Origin: CAIWHR01 sp963741355
Lineage (GTDB): Bacteria; Pseudomonadota; Gammaproteobacteria; Burkholderiales; Casimicrobiaceae
Direction: 5' to 3'
Length of the DNA stretch: 64,000 nucleotides
Assembly: GCA_963741355.1 (NCBI GenBank)
Contig: CAVUIG010000021.1
Span: 1 to 64,000 of the forward strand
In this document: in pieces, positions 10,751 to 21,547 of the stretch
Position numbering within the stretch: the stretch's first letter is position 1
Layout: each line of letters starts with the position of its first letter
Program-made: the position numbers and the translations under genes
Notes under the pieces: generated by a model
What the model was told of the DNA's origin: nothing
The model's database searches: none
What the model saw: the letters and a program-made list of their open reading frames with translations, nothing else

Positions 10751-12618
10751 TCACTCCGCCGCCACGCCGGCGATCTCGCTCGCCGCGGAATACCGTTGCA
10801 GGCGCATGCCGCGTGCGGCAGCGGTCGAGCGCCTGGGCGGGCTCGAACAGGAATTTCTGCATGTCCCACGCGCCGGTCGGGCAGCGCTCGGCGCAAAGCC
10901 CGCAGTGGAGGCAGACGTCCTCGTCCTTCGCCATCACGCGGCCGGTCTTCAGCGCGCCGGAGACGTAGAGATCCTGCGTGAGGTCCTCCGCCGGCGCGCG
11001 CAGCCGTGCGCGAAGGTCGGGTTCGTCGCCATTGCTGGTGAAGGTGATGCAATCCATCGGGCAGATGTCGACGCAGGCGTCGCACTCGATGCACAGCGTG
11101 TCGCTGAATACCGTCTGCACGTCGCAGTTGAGGCAGCGCTTCGTCTCGGCAAGCGCCAGCTTCGGGTCGAATCCCAGCTCGACCTCGACGCGGATGCTCT
11201 TCAGCGCGATCTTGGTGTCCTTGAGCGGCACGCGGAAGCGGCGATCGCTCGAGATCGCATTGTCGTAGCTCCACTCGTGGATGCCCATCTTCTGCGAGAT
11301 GAGGCTCGTGTGCGGCGGCGGGCGGCGCGCGATGTCCTCGCCGCGGCACTGCAGGTCGATCGAGATCGCCGCCTCGTGCCCGTGCGCGACCGCCCAGATG
11401 ATGTTCTTCGGGCCGAACGCCGAATCGCCGCCGAAGTAGACGCCGGCGCGGGTCGACGCCATCGTTTTCTTGTCGACCACCGGCATTCCGTGCCCGTCGA
11501 ACTCGATGCCGAGGTCGCGCTCGATCCAGGGAAACGCGTTTTCCTGCCCGATCGCGACCAGCACGTCGTCGCAGGGAATGTGCACCGCGGGCTCGCCCGT
11601 CGGCACGAGCTCGCGCCGCCCGTTGGCGTCGATGCGCGGCGCGACCTTTTCGAACGTGACGCCGGTGAGCTTGCCGGCGTCGTGCGTGAATTCCTTCGGC
11701 ACGAGGAAATTGTGGATCGGGATGCCCTCGTGCATCGCGTCTTCCTTCTCCCACGGCGACGCCTTCATCTCGTCGAAGCCCGAGCGGACAACGACCTGCA
11801 CGCTCTCGCCGCCCAGCCGGCGCGAGCTCCTGCAGCAGTCCATCGCGGTGTTCCCGCCGCCCAGCACGACGACGCGCTTGCCGATCCGCGTGATGTGGCC
11901 GAACGAGACGCTCGCGAGCCAGTCGAGCCCGATGTGGACGTTCGCCGCCGCTTCGCTGCGGCCCGGCACGTCGAGGTCGCGGCCGCGCGGCGCGCCGCTG
12001 CCGACGAACACCGCGTCCCACGGTTCAGCCGAGCAGCGCCTTGAGGCTGTCGATGCGTTTGCCGGCGCGGAACTCGACGCCGAGGTCGAGCACGTAGCCG
12101 ACCTCCTCGTCGATGACCGATTCGGGGAGACGGAAGCGCGGGATCTGGCTGCGGATCATGCCGCCGCTGCGCGAATCGCCGTCGAACAGCACGCATTCGT
12201 ACCCGAGCGGCGCGAGGTCGCGCGCGACCGTCAGCGACGCCGGACCCGCGCCGACCAGCGCGATCCGCTTGCCGTTGCCCTTGGCGGGGCGCTCGGGCAG
12301 GCGATCGCGAATGTCTTCCTTGTAATCGGCGGCGACGCGCTTCAGCCGGCAGATGGCGACCGGCTCGGACTTGGCCTTCTTGTCACCGCCCTCCTCGACA
12401 CGGCCGCGGCGGCACGCGGGCTCGCAGGGCCGGTCGCAGGTGCGCCCCAGGATGCCCGGAAAGACATTGGATTCCCAGTTGACGAGGTAGGCATCGCCAT
12501 AGCGGCCCGCCGCGATCAGGCGAATGTATTCGGGGACCGGCGTGTGAGCCGGGCACGCCCATTGGCAATCGACGACCTTGTGGAAGTAGTCGGGCTGGGC
12601 GATATCCGTCGGTTTCAA
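10751..12618 (-). CDS. korC: NAD(P)H-dependent flavoprotein with ferredoxin domain, KorC-type electron transfer subunit
   Basis: GltD-like flavoprotein that exchanges electrons between the KorAB ferredoxin clusters and NAD(P). Start is TTG 12618, preceded by AGGAG at 12627-12631. The N-terminal Fe-S domain (CQWACPAHTPVPEYI ... CDRPCEPAC) is followed by FAD (VGAGPASLTVARDL) and NAD(P) (VVVLGGGNTAMDC) Rossmann folds and a C-terminal 2x[4Fe-4S] ferredoxin domain (CIECDACVDICPMDC and CLHCGLCAERCPTG). Two frameshifts, at ~12030 and ~10805, each read as one inserted base. The first creates an apparent TGA and resolves to KALLGEPWDAVFVGSG. About 621 aa reconstructed. Confidence 0.85.
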
Positions 12619-13037
12619 ACGTGATTCTCCTGTGGCGGCGACAGGTCTTCGAATTTTTCGGGTGGCGCACCCTCCCGCAAGCACGTTTTGCGCCCGGACC
12701 TGTATGCGCTGCCGCGCATGCTACGCCTGCGCGCGCCTGGCGAAAGCCACGGGATCGTCATGGTTTCCTGCCGTCACCATGCACGATGATGGTGCAGCGC
12801 CCTTCGAGGCTCGATTCGCAAAGATCGTGTCGTCACTATCTTGTCATCTGCCGGAAACACAATCCGTCTCGCCTACGCCGCATGACTCAATAACCATGCG
12901 GACAAGATCAGTAGCCTACATCGGCCGTCCATCGTAAGATTCTTCCCCGCCGCGCGCGAACTCCAATGTCGTATGCGTATGGCTTTGGTGAATCGACACG
13001 ACGTCTCGACTTCGTTGCAACGATTGGGAGCCACATC
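12619..13037. promoter_or_regulatory. Divergent promoter region with inverted repeat
   Basis: A 419-bp gap between the divergent korC and sulfatase genes, distinctly less GC-rich than the flanks. It holds the korC ribosome-binding site (12627-12631) and an inverted repeat CACCAT-N8-ATGGTG at 12775-12794. No convincing gene is seen. An upstream in-frame ATG for the sulfatase at 12966 would add a non-signal extension before the obvious signal peptide, so I treat that part as untranslated. Confidence 0.4.
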
Positions 13038-14746
13038 ATGAGTTTGCGAAGACTGCTCTTCGTTTTCATTGCTGCACCAATACTCGCGTTGCTTGCAGCA
13101 TCACCGGTATTTGCGCAGACAAAGCCCAACATCCTGTTCATCATGGGCGACGACATCGGCATCATGCAGCCAAGCATCTATCATCGCGGCCTGATGGTCG
13201 GCGAGACGCCCAACATCGATCGCATCGGCAACGAAGGCGCGATCTTCATGACGTATTACGCCGAGCAGAGCTGCACCGCCGGGCGTAACGCCTTTTTCAC
13301 CGGGATGCATCCGCTGCGCACCGGCATGATCCCGCCGCAACTGCCGGGCAGCCCGTCCTGGCTGCGCCCCGGTACGCCGGCGCTTGCCAAGTTCCTGCAC
13401 GACCTGGGCTACACCACGGGAGAGTTCGGCAAGAACCACCTCGGCGATCATTTCGAGGCGCTGCCGACCTCGCACGGCTTCCAGGAATTCTGGGGCTACC
13501 TTTATCACCTCGACGCGATGCAGGGCGTGAGCTTCCCCGACATCAACAAGACGCCGCTGGTGCAGGGCATCGCGCCGCCGTGCAAGAACACGCCGATCAC
13601 CGGATTGCCCGATGTGCCCGGCGCGATCGATCCGAAGAGCGGGACGTGTCTCACCCCGCCGCGCCCGGTCATCTGGTGCAAGTCCAGCGACGGCACACAG
13701 AAGAACACGACCTGCAAGGACGAGGGTCCGCTGACGCTCGATCGCTCGCGGACCGTCGACGAGGAGATTTCGGCCAAGGTGATCGACTTCCTCGACCGCA
13801 ACGACCCCAGGAAGACCAACAAGCCGTTCTTCGTCTGGTATAACCCGGCGCGCATGCACATCACGACCATGCTGTCGCCGAAGTACGAGGCCATGCTGGG
13901 CGAAGCCGGCGGCAAGGACTGGGGCACCAACGAAGCCGGCATGAAGCAGATGGACGACAACATCGGCTATGTCCTCAAGAAGCTCGAGGACATGGGTCAG
14001 CTCGACAATACGATCGTCGTCTTCACGACCGACAACGGGGCCGAGAACATCACCTTCCCGGATGGCGGCAACACCCCGTTCAAAGGTGGCAAGCTGACCA
14101 CATGGGAAGGCGGCATGCGCGCTCCACTGGTCGTGCGCTGGCCCGGCCATCATCAAGCCGGGCACGGTGAAGAGCGACATATTCGCCTCGCTCGACTGGG
14201 TGCCGACCCTGGTCGACATCGCTGGTGGACCCAAGGGCAACGCGTTGAACGAGCAGATCATGGCCGGCAAGTACCCCGGCATCGTCAAGACCAAGCTCGA
14301 CGGCGTCGACCAGAGCCGACTACCTCACCGGGAAGTCCGAGAAATCGGCGCGTGACGTGTTCTTCTACTACACCGGCTCGCAACCGTCGGCGGTGCGCTA
14401 CAAGAACTGGAAGATGTATTACACGATCGTGCCGGACACCGGGACCGGCGGGCTGTTCGGTGCTCAGGAGCTTTCACTGGACCCAGCTCCTCAACCTCAA
14501 GCGCGATCCGTTCGAGCAGACCGTCGGCGACGACGCGAAGTCCCTGCTGGGTTACGGCGGTGCGCTTGGCTCGGCGGGCAATGCGTATATCTACAACTGG
14601 AACATGCTGCCGATCGGGCAGTTACTCTGGGAGAAGGAGCTGTTCTCTTACAAGGAATTCCCGCCGATGCAGGCGCCGGAGACCTACAACCTGGACGGTC
14701 ATCCTGCAAGCAAATGCAGCAGAGTGGTCACAACGGGCACGATTGA
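13038..14746 (+). CDS. Secreted arylsulfatase-family enzyme
   Basis: Formylglycine-dependent sulfatase, hydrolysing a sulfate ester in the periplasm. Start ATG 13038 gives a clear signal peptide (LLFVFIAAPILALLAASPVFAQ). Metal ligands GDDIG (residues ~37-41) and TTDNGAE, and the maturation motif CTAGR at residues 79-83 (Cys to be converted to formylglycine), are present. Five frame changes near 14145, 14325, 14460 and two at ~14700 each remove as one extra base; 1709 nt modulo 3 is two, as expected for five insertions. The reconstructed end is QQMQQSGHNGHD. It stands alone between two ferredoxin-oxidoreductase operons. The physiological substrate is unknown. Confidence 0.85.
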
Positions 14747-14778
14747 GCCCGGAACGCTGACGACTTGCGATGACTACG

Positions 14779-14808
14779 CGGGCGATCCGGATGGGTCGCC
14801 CGTCTTTC
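14779..14808 (+). terminator. Rho-independent terminator after the sulfatase
   Basis: CGGGCGA (14779-14785) pairs with TCGCCCG (14796-14802) around a 10-nt loop and is followed by TCTTTCT. It lies 33 bp after the sulfatase stop and just before the convergent gene end at 14852, so it may serve both strands. Confidence 0.65.
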
Positions 14809-14851
14809 TGTGGAGTGTCCGCGCGGCCTGTTCATGCGCGAAACGTCTGCG

Positions 14852-17073
14852 CTACTGGAACGGCTCGGCGCGCTCGATCAGCTCGTCGAGACCGGGCTCG
14901 TTCGGATTGCGCGGCTTGCCCGGATGGATGATCGCGACCTGGCACGCTTCGGCGGCCTCGACCAGCTGACGGAAGGTGCCGGCGTCGATGTCCTTGATGT
15001 ACGCCTGCTTGTTGTCGTTGTAGGTGAACATCTTGTCGTTGATCGTCTGGCATTCGTTGCAGCTCGGGCAGCGCGACGTCTCGATCCACGCCTCGTCGGA
15101 CGGGGCGCGTCCGCAGCGGGCGCGGCCACCGGGGCCGCGGCCGCGGCGCGTGCGCCGCGGCCGATTCCGGGCACCTCGGCTCGTGGCGGGCGCCCGGGCG
15201 GAGGCGGCCTGCAGCGCTTCCTGCGCCGCCTGCCGCTCGACTTCCCATGCGGCGCGCTCGCGTGCCAGCAGCCTTTCGGCGTGCGAATCGTGAATGCCGG
15301 CATGCTCCTGCAACCGGTGCCACAGGAGCAGGCAGCGCCGCGTCCCCTGCATCAGCCGCGCATCGACGATGACGCGATGCAGCCGGTCGTCGGCATCCAC
15401 GGCCCACAGGTACGGAATGCGCTCGGAGGCCGGACGCTCGGGCAGCTTCAGCCATTCGGCCACCGGGAGCATGCCGGCGTTCCAGCGCTCGCGCGGCACG
15501 ACGGCGAAATGCGCCGTGTAGCGGCGGTCGCAGAGGACGAAATCGGCGTAGCTGAAGGCGACGTCCTCGCTGACGCGCTGCATCGACTCGTCCGCGTATT
15601 CGAACGATTCCTGCGCCCAGTCGGCGTCGGGATTGCGGTTGTGCTCGAGCGAGAAGCGGTCCGCCCAGTTTTCGCCGGCGGCGGCGTCGTACGTGAACGC
15701 CGGAAAGGCGCGCGACTCCTTCGCGGCCGCCGCGGTCAGGTACGGCGGCAGGTCGCCGGCGGCGGCGGGCGAGCCCGCGAAGATGCTGAACAGCGCCGGC
15801 CCGCGCGCGGCGAACCCGCGTGCCACCCGCTCGCGCATTGCGTAGAGATCGGCCGAGGTCGCCTGCAGCACGTACATGCCGCCGAGACCCATCGCCGTCG
15901 TGGCGAGGCGGGCGCTCCGCACGCCGAAGGCGAAGTGACCGGTGCCGATCGACGCTTCCTCGAGGAGCTCGGTCTGCTGCACCAGCACCTTCACCGGCAG
16001 GCCGGCGGAGAGCATCTCGATCAGGCCCGCGTTCTCCGGCGCGTCGTTGCGCTCCGGCGGGATGCAGACGAGATAATTCGGGAACAGCGCGAGGTCGTCC
16101 GCCGTGAGCGCGTTCTCGTCATAACGCTCGAAGAACGCGTCGTGATCGGCCTCGACGTACGCGCCGTCGGACTCGAGCTCGGCAATGGCAATCGCCTTGA
16201 CGACTTCGACGAGCCGCGGCAGGCGCTGCGCGGTACGCGTCCGCGGCGGCCGCGCAGTCGTCGAACGCGAATTCGAAGGCCGCGCTGGCGCCGCCGCCGG
16301 ATCCGCGTAGAACGGCTGCGTGCGGAGAACTTCGAGCGCCCATTCGATGCGCTGCCTGCCGCGCCGGCGGGAGCTCGTCGCTTGGGCGCGCCGCGCACCA
16401 CGAGCTTCGACATGACGGCGAAATCGAAAACGTCGGCGTGTCCCGATCCGATCGACGCGGCGAGCGCCTTCGGCTGCTGGCCCGCGGCCGAGCGCGCGAA
16501 GGCCGCGCGCCGGATGTCGGAGAGCTTGCGCATCAGCGAGTCGACCAGCGCGCGGAATTCCTGTCCCTTGCGCGCCTGCGTGTGCCGCCACGCCTGCGTG
16601 ACGAAGCGTGCGGGCAGCGCGGCGTCGCAATCGACCACCAGGCCGTCCTGCTTGAGCGCGTCGCCGGCCTGCGCGAGCACCTTGCCGACCGTCTCGTCCG
16701 CGTCCGTGCCGAGCTTCTGCGCGGCGATCGCCCAGAGCTCGGACAGATCGCCCGTCGCACCCGCGGCGACCATCACGCGTAGCTCGCGCTCGAGCCGCAG
16801 CACGTGCTTGCGCATGCGCTCGCCCTCGAGCCCGCGCGGGGCGAGGTCGGCGATCAGCGCGCCGACGATGCCCGACAGCGAATGGACGTAGTCGGCGCCG
16901 GCCGCCTCCGGCAGCACCAGCGGAAAATCGTAGCGCAAACGCGACAGGTCGCGGTATCCGGCGAGCAGCGCAGGGCGCAGCGCGCCAATGTCGATCGGCG
17001 CGAGGCCGTCGCCGGCGCGCTTGCCGGTCATGTGGAAGACCAGCTGGTCCTGGAATTTCGCGACCATATCCAT
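14852..17073 (-). CDS. Large protein: degenerate PFOR-like TPP domain plus C-terminal single-cluster ferredoxin
   Basis: About 740 codons, start ATG 17073 (MDMVAKFQDQLVFHMTGKRA), 35 bp after the preceding 2-oxoacid oxidoreductase beta gene. The N-terminal ~350 residues are helical and unfamiliar. The middle (around 15600-16100) follows the order of the NifJ/PFOR thiamine domain: IEMLSAGLPVKVLVQQTELL, LGGMYVLQATSADL, ARGPALFSIFAG and ESRAFPAFTYD. The GDG-x-N-type TPP motif is absent (LFPNYLVCIPPERNDAP stands in its place), so it is probably not catalytic. The C-terminus is a 3+1 Cys ferredoxin: CPSCNEC, then EACQVAIIHPG about 40 residues on, as in monocluster [4Fe-4S] ferredoxins. Frameshifts occur around 16200-16400. 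I infer an electron-carrying or scaffold subunit for this operon. Confidence 0.65.
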
Positions 17074-17108
17074 GGAAAATTCGCTCTCGCTTGAGTCGTG
17101 TCGGCGGA

Positions 17109-18098
17109 TTACGCGGCGCGCTTGCGCGCGGAGTCGTCCTCGGGCCAGATCGTGACCTTGTCGAATTCCGCCTCGAGGCCCGCGCGGGTCTTTTCCGGCG
17201 TGCGCGGCGCTCCGGCGCCCCGCAGATCCTCGTAACAGGGGACGTCGGGGTTCTCGTAGAGGATGCCGACCGGAATCGGATCCTCGGACGACGCGATCTC
17301 GCGCGCCCGGTGGATGTCGAGCGGATCGTGCTCGCGCTGGTTCTTGTAGATGCGGCTCGTCTCGGCGGAGAGCTGCAGGCCCTTCGCATGCGTCAGCAGC
17401 AGCGTCTTGCCCGGGTCGTGCAGCCACGGCTCGAACATCTTGGGCAGGAACTCGGGGCAGCGCTGGATGATGCGGATGAACGAGAAGCCGCGGTGGTGAT
17501 ACGCCTTGGCGATGATGTCGTAGAGCAGCTCGGGGATCCAGTCGACGGCCTGCGCGACGAACGAGACGTTCTGCACGCCCAGCGTGACGGTCAGCGGATT
17601 CAGCGCCTCGAGCACCGAGCCGCGTGGCGTCGTGTTGCTCTTGAACCCGATCGGCGACGTCGGCGACGCCTGCTTCTTGGTGAGCCCGTAAACATGGTTG
17701 TCGTGCAGGATCACCGTCATGTTCATGTTGTAGCGGATCGCGTGGATCCAGTGCGCGGCGCCGATGCTGCAGCAGTCGCCGTCGCCGGTGTTCACGAACA
17801 CCGAGAGATCCGGACGCGCCATCTTCACGCCCTCGGCGATCGGGAACGCGCGGCCGTGGATCCCGTGGAAGCCGTACGTCTTCATGTAGTGCGGGAAGCG
17901 GCTCGAGCAGCCGATGCCCGACACGAACACGGTGCGTTCGGGAGAGAGGTCCTCGTCGCGGCACAGCCGCTGCACGGCGGCCAGGATCGCGTTGTCGCCG
18001 CAGCCGCTGCACCAGCGCGGCACGCCGCCCTGGTAATCCTCGAGGTTGTGGTGCTCCTCGTGGAGCTTGATGATGCATTGGGTGACCGGGGTTGCCAT
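17109..18098 (-). CDS. Second 2-oxoacid:ferredoxin oxidoreductase, beta (TPP) subunit
   Basis: 329 aa, intact. TPP motif NTGDGDCCSIGAAHWIHA and four cluster cysteines (RWCSGCGD, GIGCSSRF, IQRCPEF) are present, so the subunit should be active. It differs clearly from the KorB at 7808 (shorter N-terminus, different substrate-facing loops such as HVYGLTKKQASPTS). It is therefore a paralogue of different specificity, not a recent duplicate. Starts 2 bp after the alpha subunit stop. The substrate could be pyruvate, 2-oxoglutarate or an aryl/alkyl 2-oxoacid. Confidence 0.85.
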   Translation of the reverse strand: MATPVTQCIIKLHEEHHNLEDYQGGVPRWCSGCGDNAILAAVQRLCRDEDLSPERTVFVSGIGCSSRFPHYMKTYGFHGIHGRAFPIAEGVKMARPDLSVFVNTGDGDCCSIGAAHWIHAIRYNMNMTVILHDNHVYGLTKKQASPTSPIGFKSNTTPRGSVLEALNPLTVTLGVQNVSFVAQAVDWIPELLYDIIAKAYHHRGFSFIRIIQRCPEFLPKMFEPWLHDPGKTLLLTHAKGLQLSAETSRIYKNQREHDPLDIHRAREIASSEDPIPVGILYENPDVPCYEDLRGAGAPRTPEKTRAGLEAEFDKVTIWPEDDSARKRAA

Positions 18099-18100
18099 GG

Positions 18101-20005
18101 CTACTTTCCTTCGCTGAGCTTCGCGCGCATCGCCTTCACGACGTCGCCCGGTTTGATCGGCTGGCCGCGTGCCTCGCTCCAGCAGTCGATGTCGACGAGA
18201 AAGCGCGAACGCAGCATCAGCGCCAGCGCCGAATAGCGGCGGTTGTCCTCGTCGATCAGTTCGTCCTCCAGGCGGTCCGACCAGTTGTTCTCCACCGTCA
18301 TGACCTTGCCGAAGCGATGCAGGATCTCGCGGATGCCCGAGGGCATCGGCTGGATGAAGCGCAGGTGCAGCGACGAGACCTTGAGCCCTTCCGCGCGGGC
18401 GCGGTCGACCGCTTCCTCGATGACGCCCTTGTTGCTGCCCCAGCCGACCACCAGCAGGTCCCCTTCCGGGTCGCCATGCACGGACGGCGTCTTCAGCGTC
18501 TTCTGCAGCGCGGCGAGCTTCAGGCTCCGGGCGCGCAGGCCTTCTTCGTTGATCGCCGGGTCGTAGGCGACCTTGCTCATCCGGTCGTGCGCGAGCCCGG
18601 TCAGCGTGTGCATCCCGTTCGGCTGCCCCGGGATGAAGCGACGCGCGATTCCGGTCACCGGGTCCCAGTCATAAGGCTTCGCGCCGTCGGGCACCGGCGT
18701 CTGGTCGAGCGGAGGTGCCAGCCAGTCCTCGGAGAACTGCGGCCGCGGGAACGGCGCCTGCGCGGTGGCGAGGCTCGCGTCCGACAGCACGACGACCACC
18801 ATGTTGAACGTCTCCGCGATCTTGCGAGCAGTGATCATCGCGTAGAAGCAGTCCTCGATGTCGCTCACCGCGAGCACGACCTTCGGCGCGTCGCCGTGGC
18901 TGCCGTAGACGGCCGACAGCAGGTCGCCCTGCTCAATCTTGGTCGGCTGGCCGGTGCTGGGGCCGCCGCGCTGGACGTTGACGACGACCAGCGGGATCTC
19001 GGCCATGACGGCGAGTCCCAGTCCTTCCTGCTTCAGCGAATAGCCCGGGCCCGACGTGATGGTCACGGCGCAGCGGCCCGCATACGACGCGCCGATCGCG
19101 AACGCGCAGGCGGCGATCTCGTCCTCGGCCTGGTGCACCATGCCGCCTACCCGCTCGAACACGTCCGACAGGTAATGCGACGCCGACGTCGCCGGCGTGA
19201 TCGGGTACATCGCGCAGATGTCCATCCCGGACGCGAGCACGCCGAGCGCGATCGCCGTGTTGCCGTTGACGACGATCTGCGGCTCCTTCGAGCGCTCCGC
19301 GGGGATCGCGTACTTGAAGTCGAGGTTGCGTCTCGGCCCACGCGAACCCGGCCTCGAGCAGCCGCACGTTGGTGGCGATGACCTTCTCGTCCTTCTTGCC
19401 GAAGATGCGCGCGACCTGGTCGCGCGAGAGCTGCATGTCGAGGCTGTAGATGCTGGCCAGCATCCCCAGCACGAACATGTTCTTGCCGCGCCGCGCGTCG
19501 GTCATCAGCGCGCGGCATTCGCGCTCGAGCGGGATCTCGATCACGCGGTAGCCGCTGTCGTTCAGCGATTTCACCGTCTCGAGATACGACGCGACGATCT
19601 GCCGGGTCCTTGTGCTCGCGCCACATGTCCTCGAGCAGGATCGTCGCGCCGGGCTTGAGCTCGCCCGCGCGCACCCGGCCCAGCAGCACCTGCTCGTTGA
19701 ACGCGACGACGAGATCGGTCTCGTCGCCGCCGTTGGTCACGCGCTCCCTGCCGATCCGGATGCGGATGCCGGACGCGCCGGCGACGCTGCGCGCCGGCGG
19801 CTGGATCTCGGCCGGGATGATCTCGACGGTCCAGATGCCGTTGCCGCTGCGCGCGGCGATGGCGCGCGAGCGACTGGCCGCAGCGCTGCGCGCCCTCGCC
19901 CGAGTCGCTGATCACCTCGACGATGTGCTCGTTCAGGATCTTGGCGCGCTTGGCGCTGCCCGTCCCTGATTTGGCGGTTCGTTCGAGCAGTGCGGCGTCG
20001 GTCAT
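18101..20005 (-). CDS. Second 2-oxoacid:ferredoxin oxidoreductase, fused gamma-alpha subunit
   Basis: About 634 aa after joining frames. The N-terminus begins at ATG 20005 (MTDAALLERTAKSGTGSAKR) with an extension before the gamma domain (ETDLVVAFNEQVLLGRVRAG). The alpha domain has GNTAIALGVLASGMDICAMY and YPITPATSASHYLSDVF, then HQAEDEIAACAFAIGASYAG. Three frame changes (near 19890, 19610 and 19330) sum to zero modulo 3, as the length shows. The C-terminal 380 residues are uninterrupted. Partner of the beta subunit at 17109. Together with NfnAB upstream it should couple 2-oxoacid oxidation to the NAD(P)H pool. Confidence 0.83.
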
Positions 20006-20045
20006 GGAAGGGCCTTGTGGTGAAAGATGGACGCGAAGTGCGGTG

Positions 20046-21547
20046 TCAGGCGAGCCGGATCCGGGCGAAGCCGTGCTCGCGGCGCGCGATGCCGAACCGT
20101 GTGCCGGCGGGATCGGCGTCGTAGACCGACTCGGTGTCGCGCAGGCCGAGATACGCCTTCATGCCGCGCGCCGCCTTGCGGCCGGCGCCCATCGCCTCGA
20201 TGACGGTCGCGGCGCCGGTGACGATGTCGCCGCCCGCGTAGACGCCCGCGATCGACGTGGCGAGATTCTCGTCGGTGGCGATGTAGCCGCGCTTGTTGAG
20301 CTTCAGCTTCGAGGTCTGCCCGAGGATCGGATTCGCGTTGGTGCCGATCGCGTACACGACCATGTCCGTCTCGAGCTCGAATTCGCTGCCGGGCACGACG
20401 CACCGGGCGCCGCCGGCCGGATTCGTCGGGCTCGCCCAGCTCCATCCGGACGCAGCGCAGCGCGCGCACGGTCTTGTTGTCGTCGCCGAGGACCTCGACC
20501 GGGCTCGACAGCCAGTTGAAGTCGACGCCTTCCTCCTCCGCGTGATGGATTTCCTCGACCCGCGCCGGCGCTTCGGTCTTCGAGCGCCGGTAGACGCAAT
20601 GCACCGACTCCGCGCCAAGCCGCAGCGACACGCGCAGCGCGTCCATCGCGGTGTTGCCGGCGCCGATGACGGCGACGTGCTTGCCGGGCTTGAGCGGCGT
20701 GTCGAAATTCGGATAGTCGCGGGCGCGCATCAGGTTGCAGCGCGTCAGGAGCTCGTTGGCGGAGAGCACGCCGTTCAGCGATTCCCCCGGGATTCCCATG
20801 AAGCTCGGATAGCCCGCGCCGGTGCCGATGAAGACGGCGTGGAAGCCCATCTCGGTCACCATCTGCTCGATCGTGAACAGCCGGCCGACCAGCGTGTTGC
20901 ATTCGAACTTGATGCCGAGCTGCTTCAGCTTGTCGAGCTCGGCGTCGATCACCTCGTTCGGCAGGCGGAAGTCCGGGATGCCGTACTTCAGCACGCCGCC
21001 CGGCTGGTGGAACGCCTCGTAGACGGTGACGTCGCAGCCGGCCTTCGCCATGTCGGCGGCGCATGCCATTCCGGCCGGGCCGGCGCCGACGATGCCGACC
21101 TTGTATCCGCGACGGCTCGATGTACGGAATGTTGGCCCAGCCTTCCTTGATCGCCATGTCGCCGACGAAGCGCTCGAGGCGGCCGATCGCGACCGGTTCC
21201 AGCGTATCGCCGACCGTGCACACGCCCTCGCACTGGTTCTCCTGCGGGCAGACGCGGCCGCAGATCGACGGGAGGAGGTTGGTGTCGGTGATGATGTCGT
21301 ACGCACCATGATGGTGCTTCTCGACGATCTTCTGGATGAACGCCGGGATGTCGATGCCGACCGGACAGCCGCGCACGCAGGGCTGGTCGGGGCATTGCAG
21401 GCAGCGGTCGGCCTCGACCAGCGCTTCCTCGAGTCCGTAGCCCAGCGACACTTCGCTGAAGTTGCGCGCGCGGACCTTCGGGTCCTGCTCCCGGACCGGC
21501 GTGCGCTCCTGCGGGATCGTCCGGATCGTTTTCTTCTTCGCAGCCAT
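20046..21547 (-). CDS. nfnB: NfnB / GltD-like NADPH-binding flavoprotein with Fe-S N-terminus
   Basis: Large subunit of an NADH-dependent reduced ferredoxin:NADP+ oxidoreductase (flavin-based bifurcation in characterised homologues). Start ATG 21547. The N-terminal Fe-S domain has CLQCPDQPCVRGCPVGIDIP and CGRVCPQENQCEGVC; FAD fold VGIVGAGPAGMACAADM; NADP fold VAVIGAGNTAMDALR; C-terminal YAGGDIVTGAATVIEAMGAG. Two one-base frameshifts (about 21115 and 20410) match the length modulo 3. The ATG overlaps the nfnA stop. Glutamate synthase small subunit is the main alternative, but the adjacent FNR-like partner and the absence of gltB favour Nfn. Confidence 0.82.

Noticed and set aside
12025..12040. 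TGA in korC as a possible selenocysteine codon, prompted by the nearby selD
   Set aside because: Removing one T restores KALLGEPWDAVFVGSG in frame, matching the family, with no Sec position known there.
8862..12044. A 1060-codon open frame on the plus strand
   Set aside because: Mirror of korA/korC with Val/Arg/His-rich low-information sequence; the opposite strand has full family motifs.
12966..13037. Upstream ATG start for the sulfatase
   Set aside because: It would place 24 polar residues before an otherwise ideal signal peptide starting at 13038.
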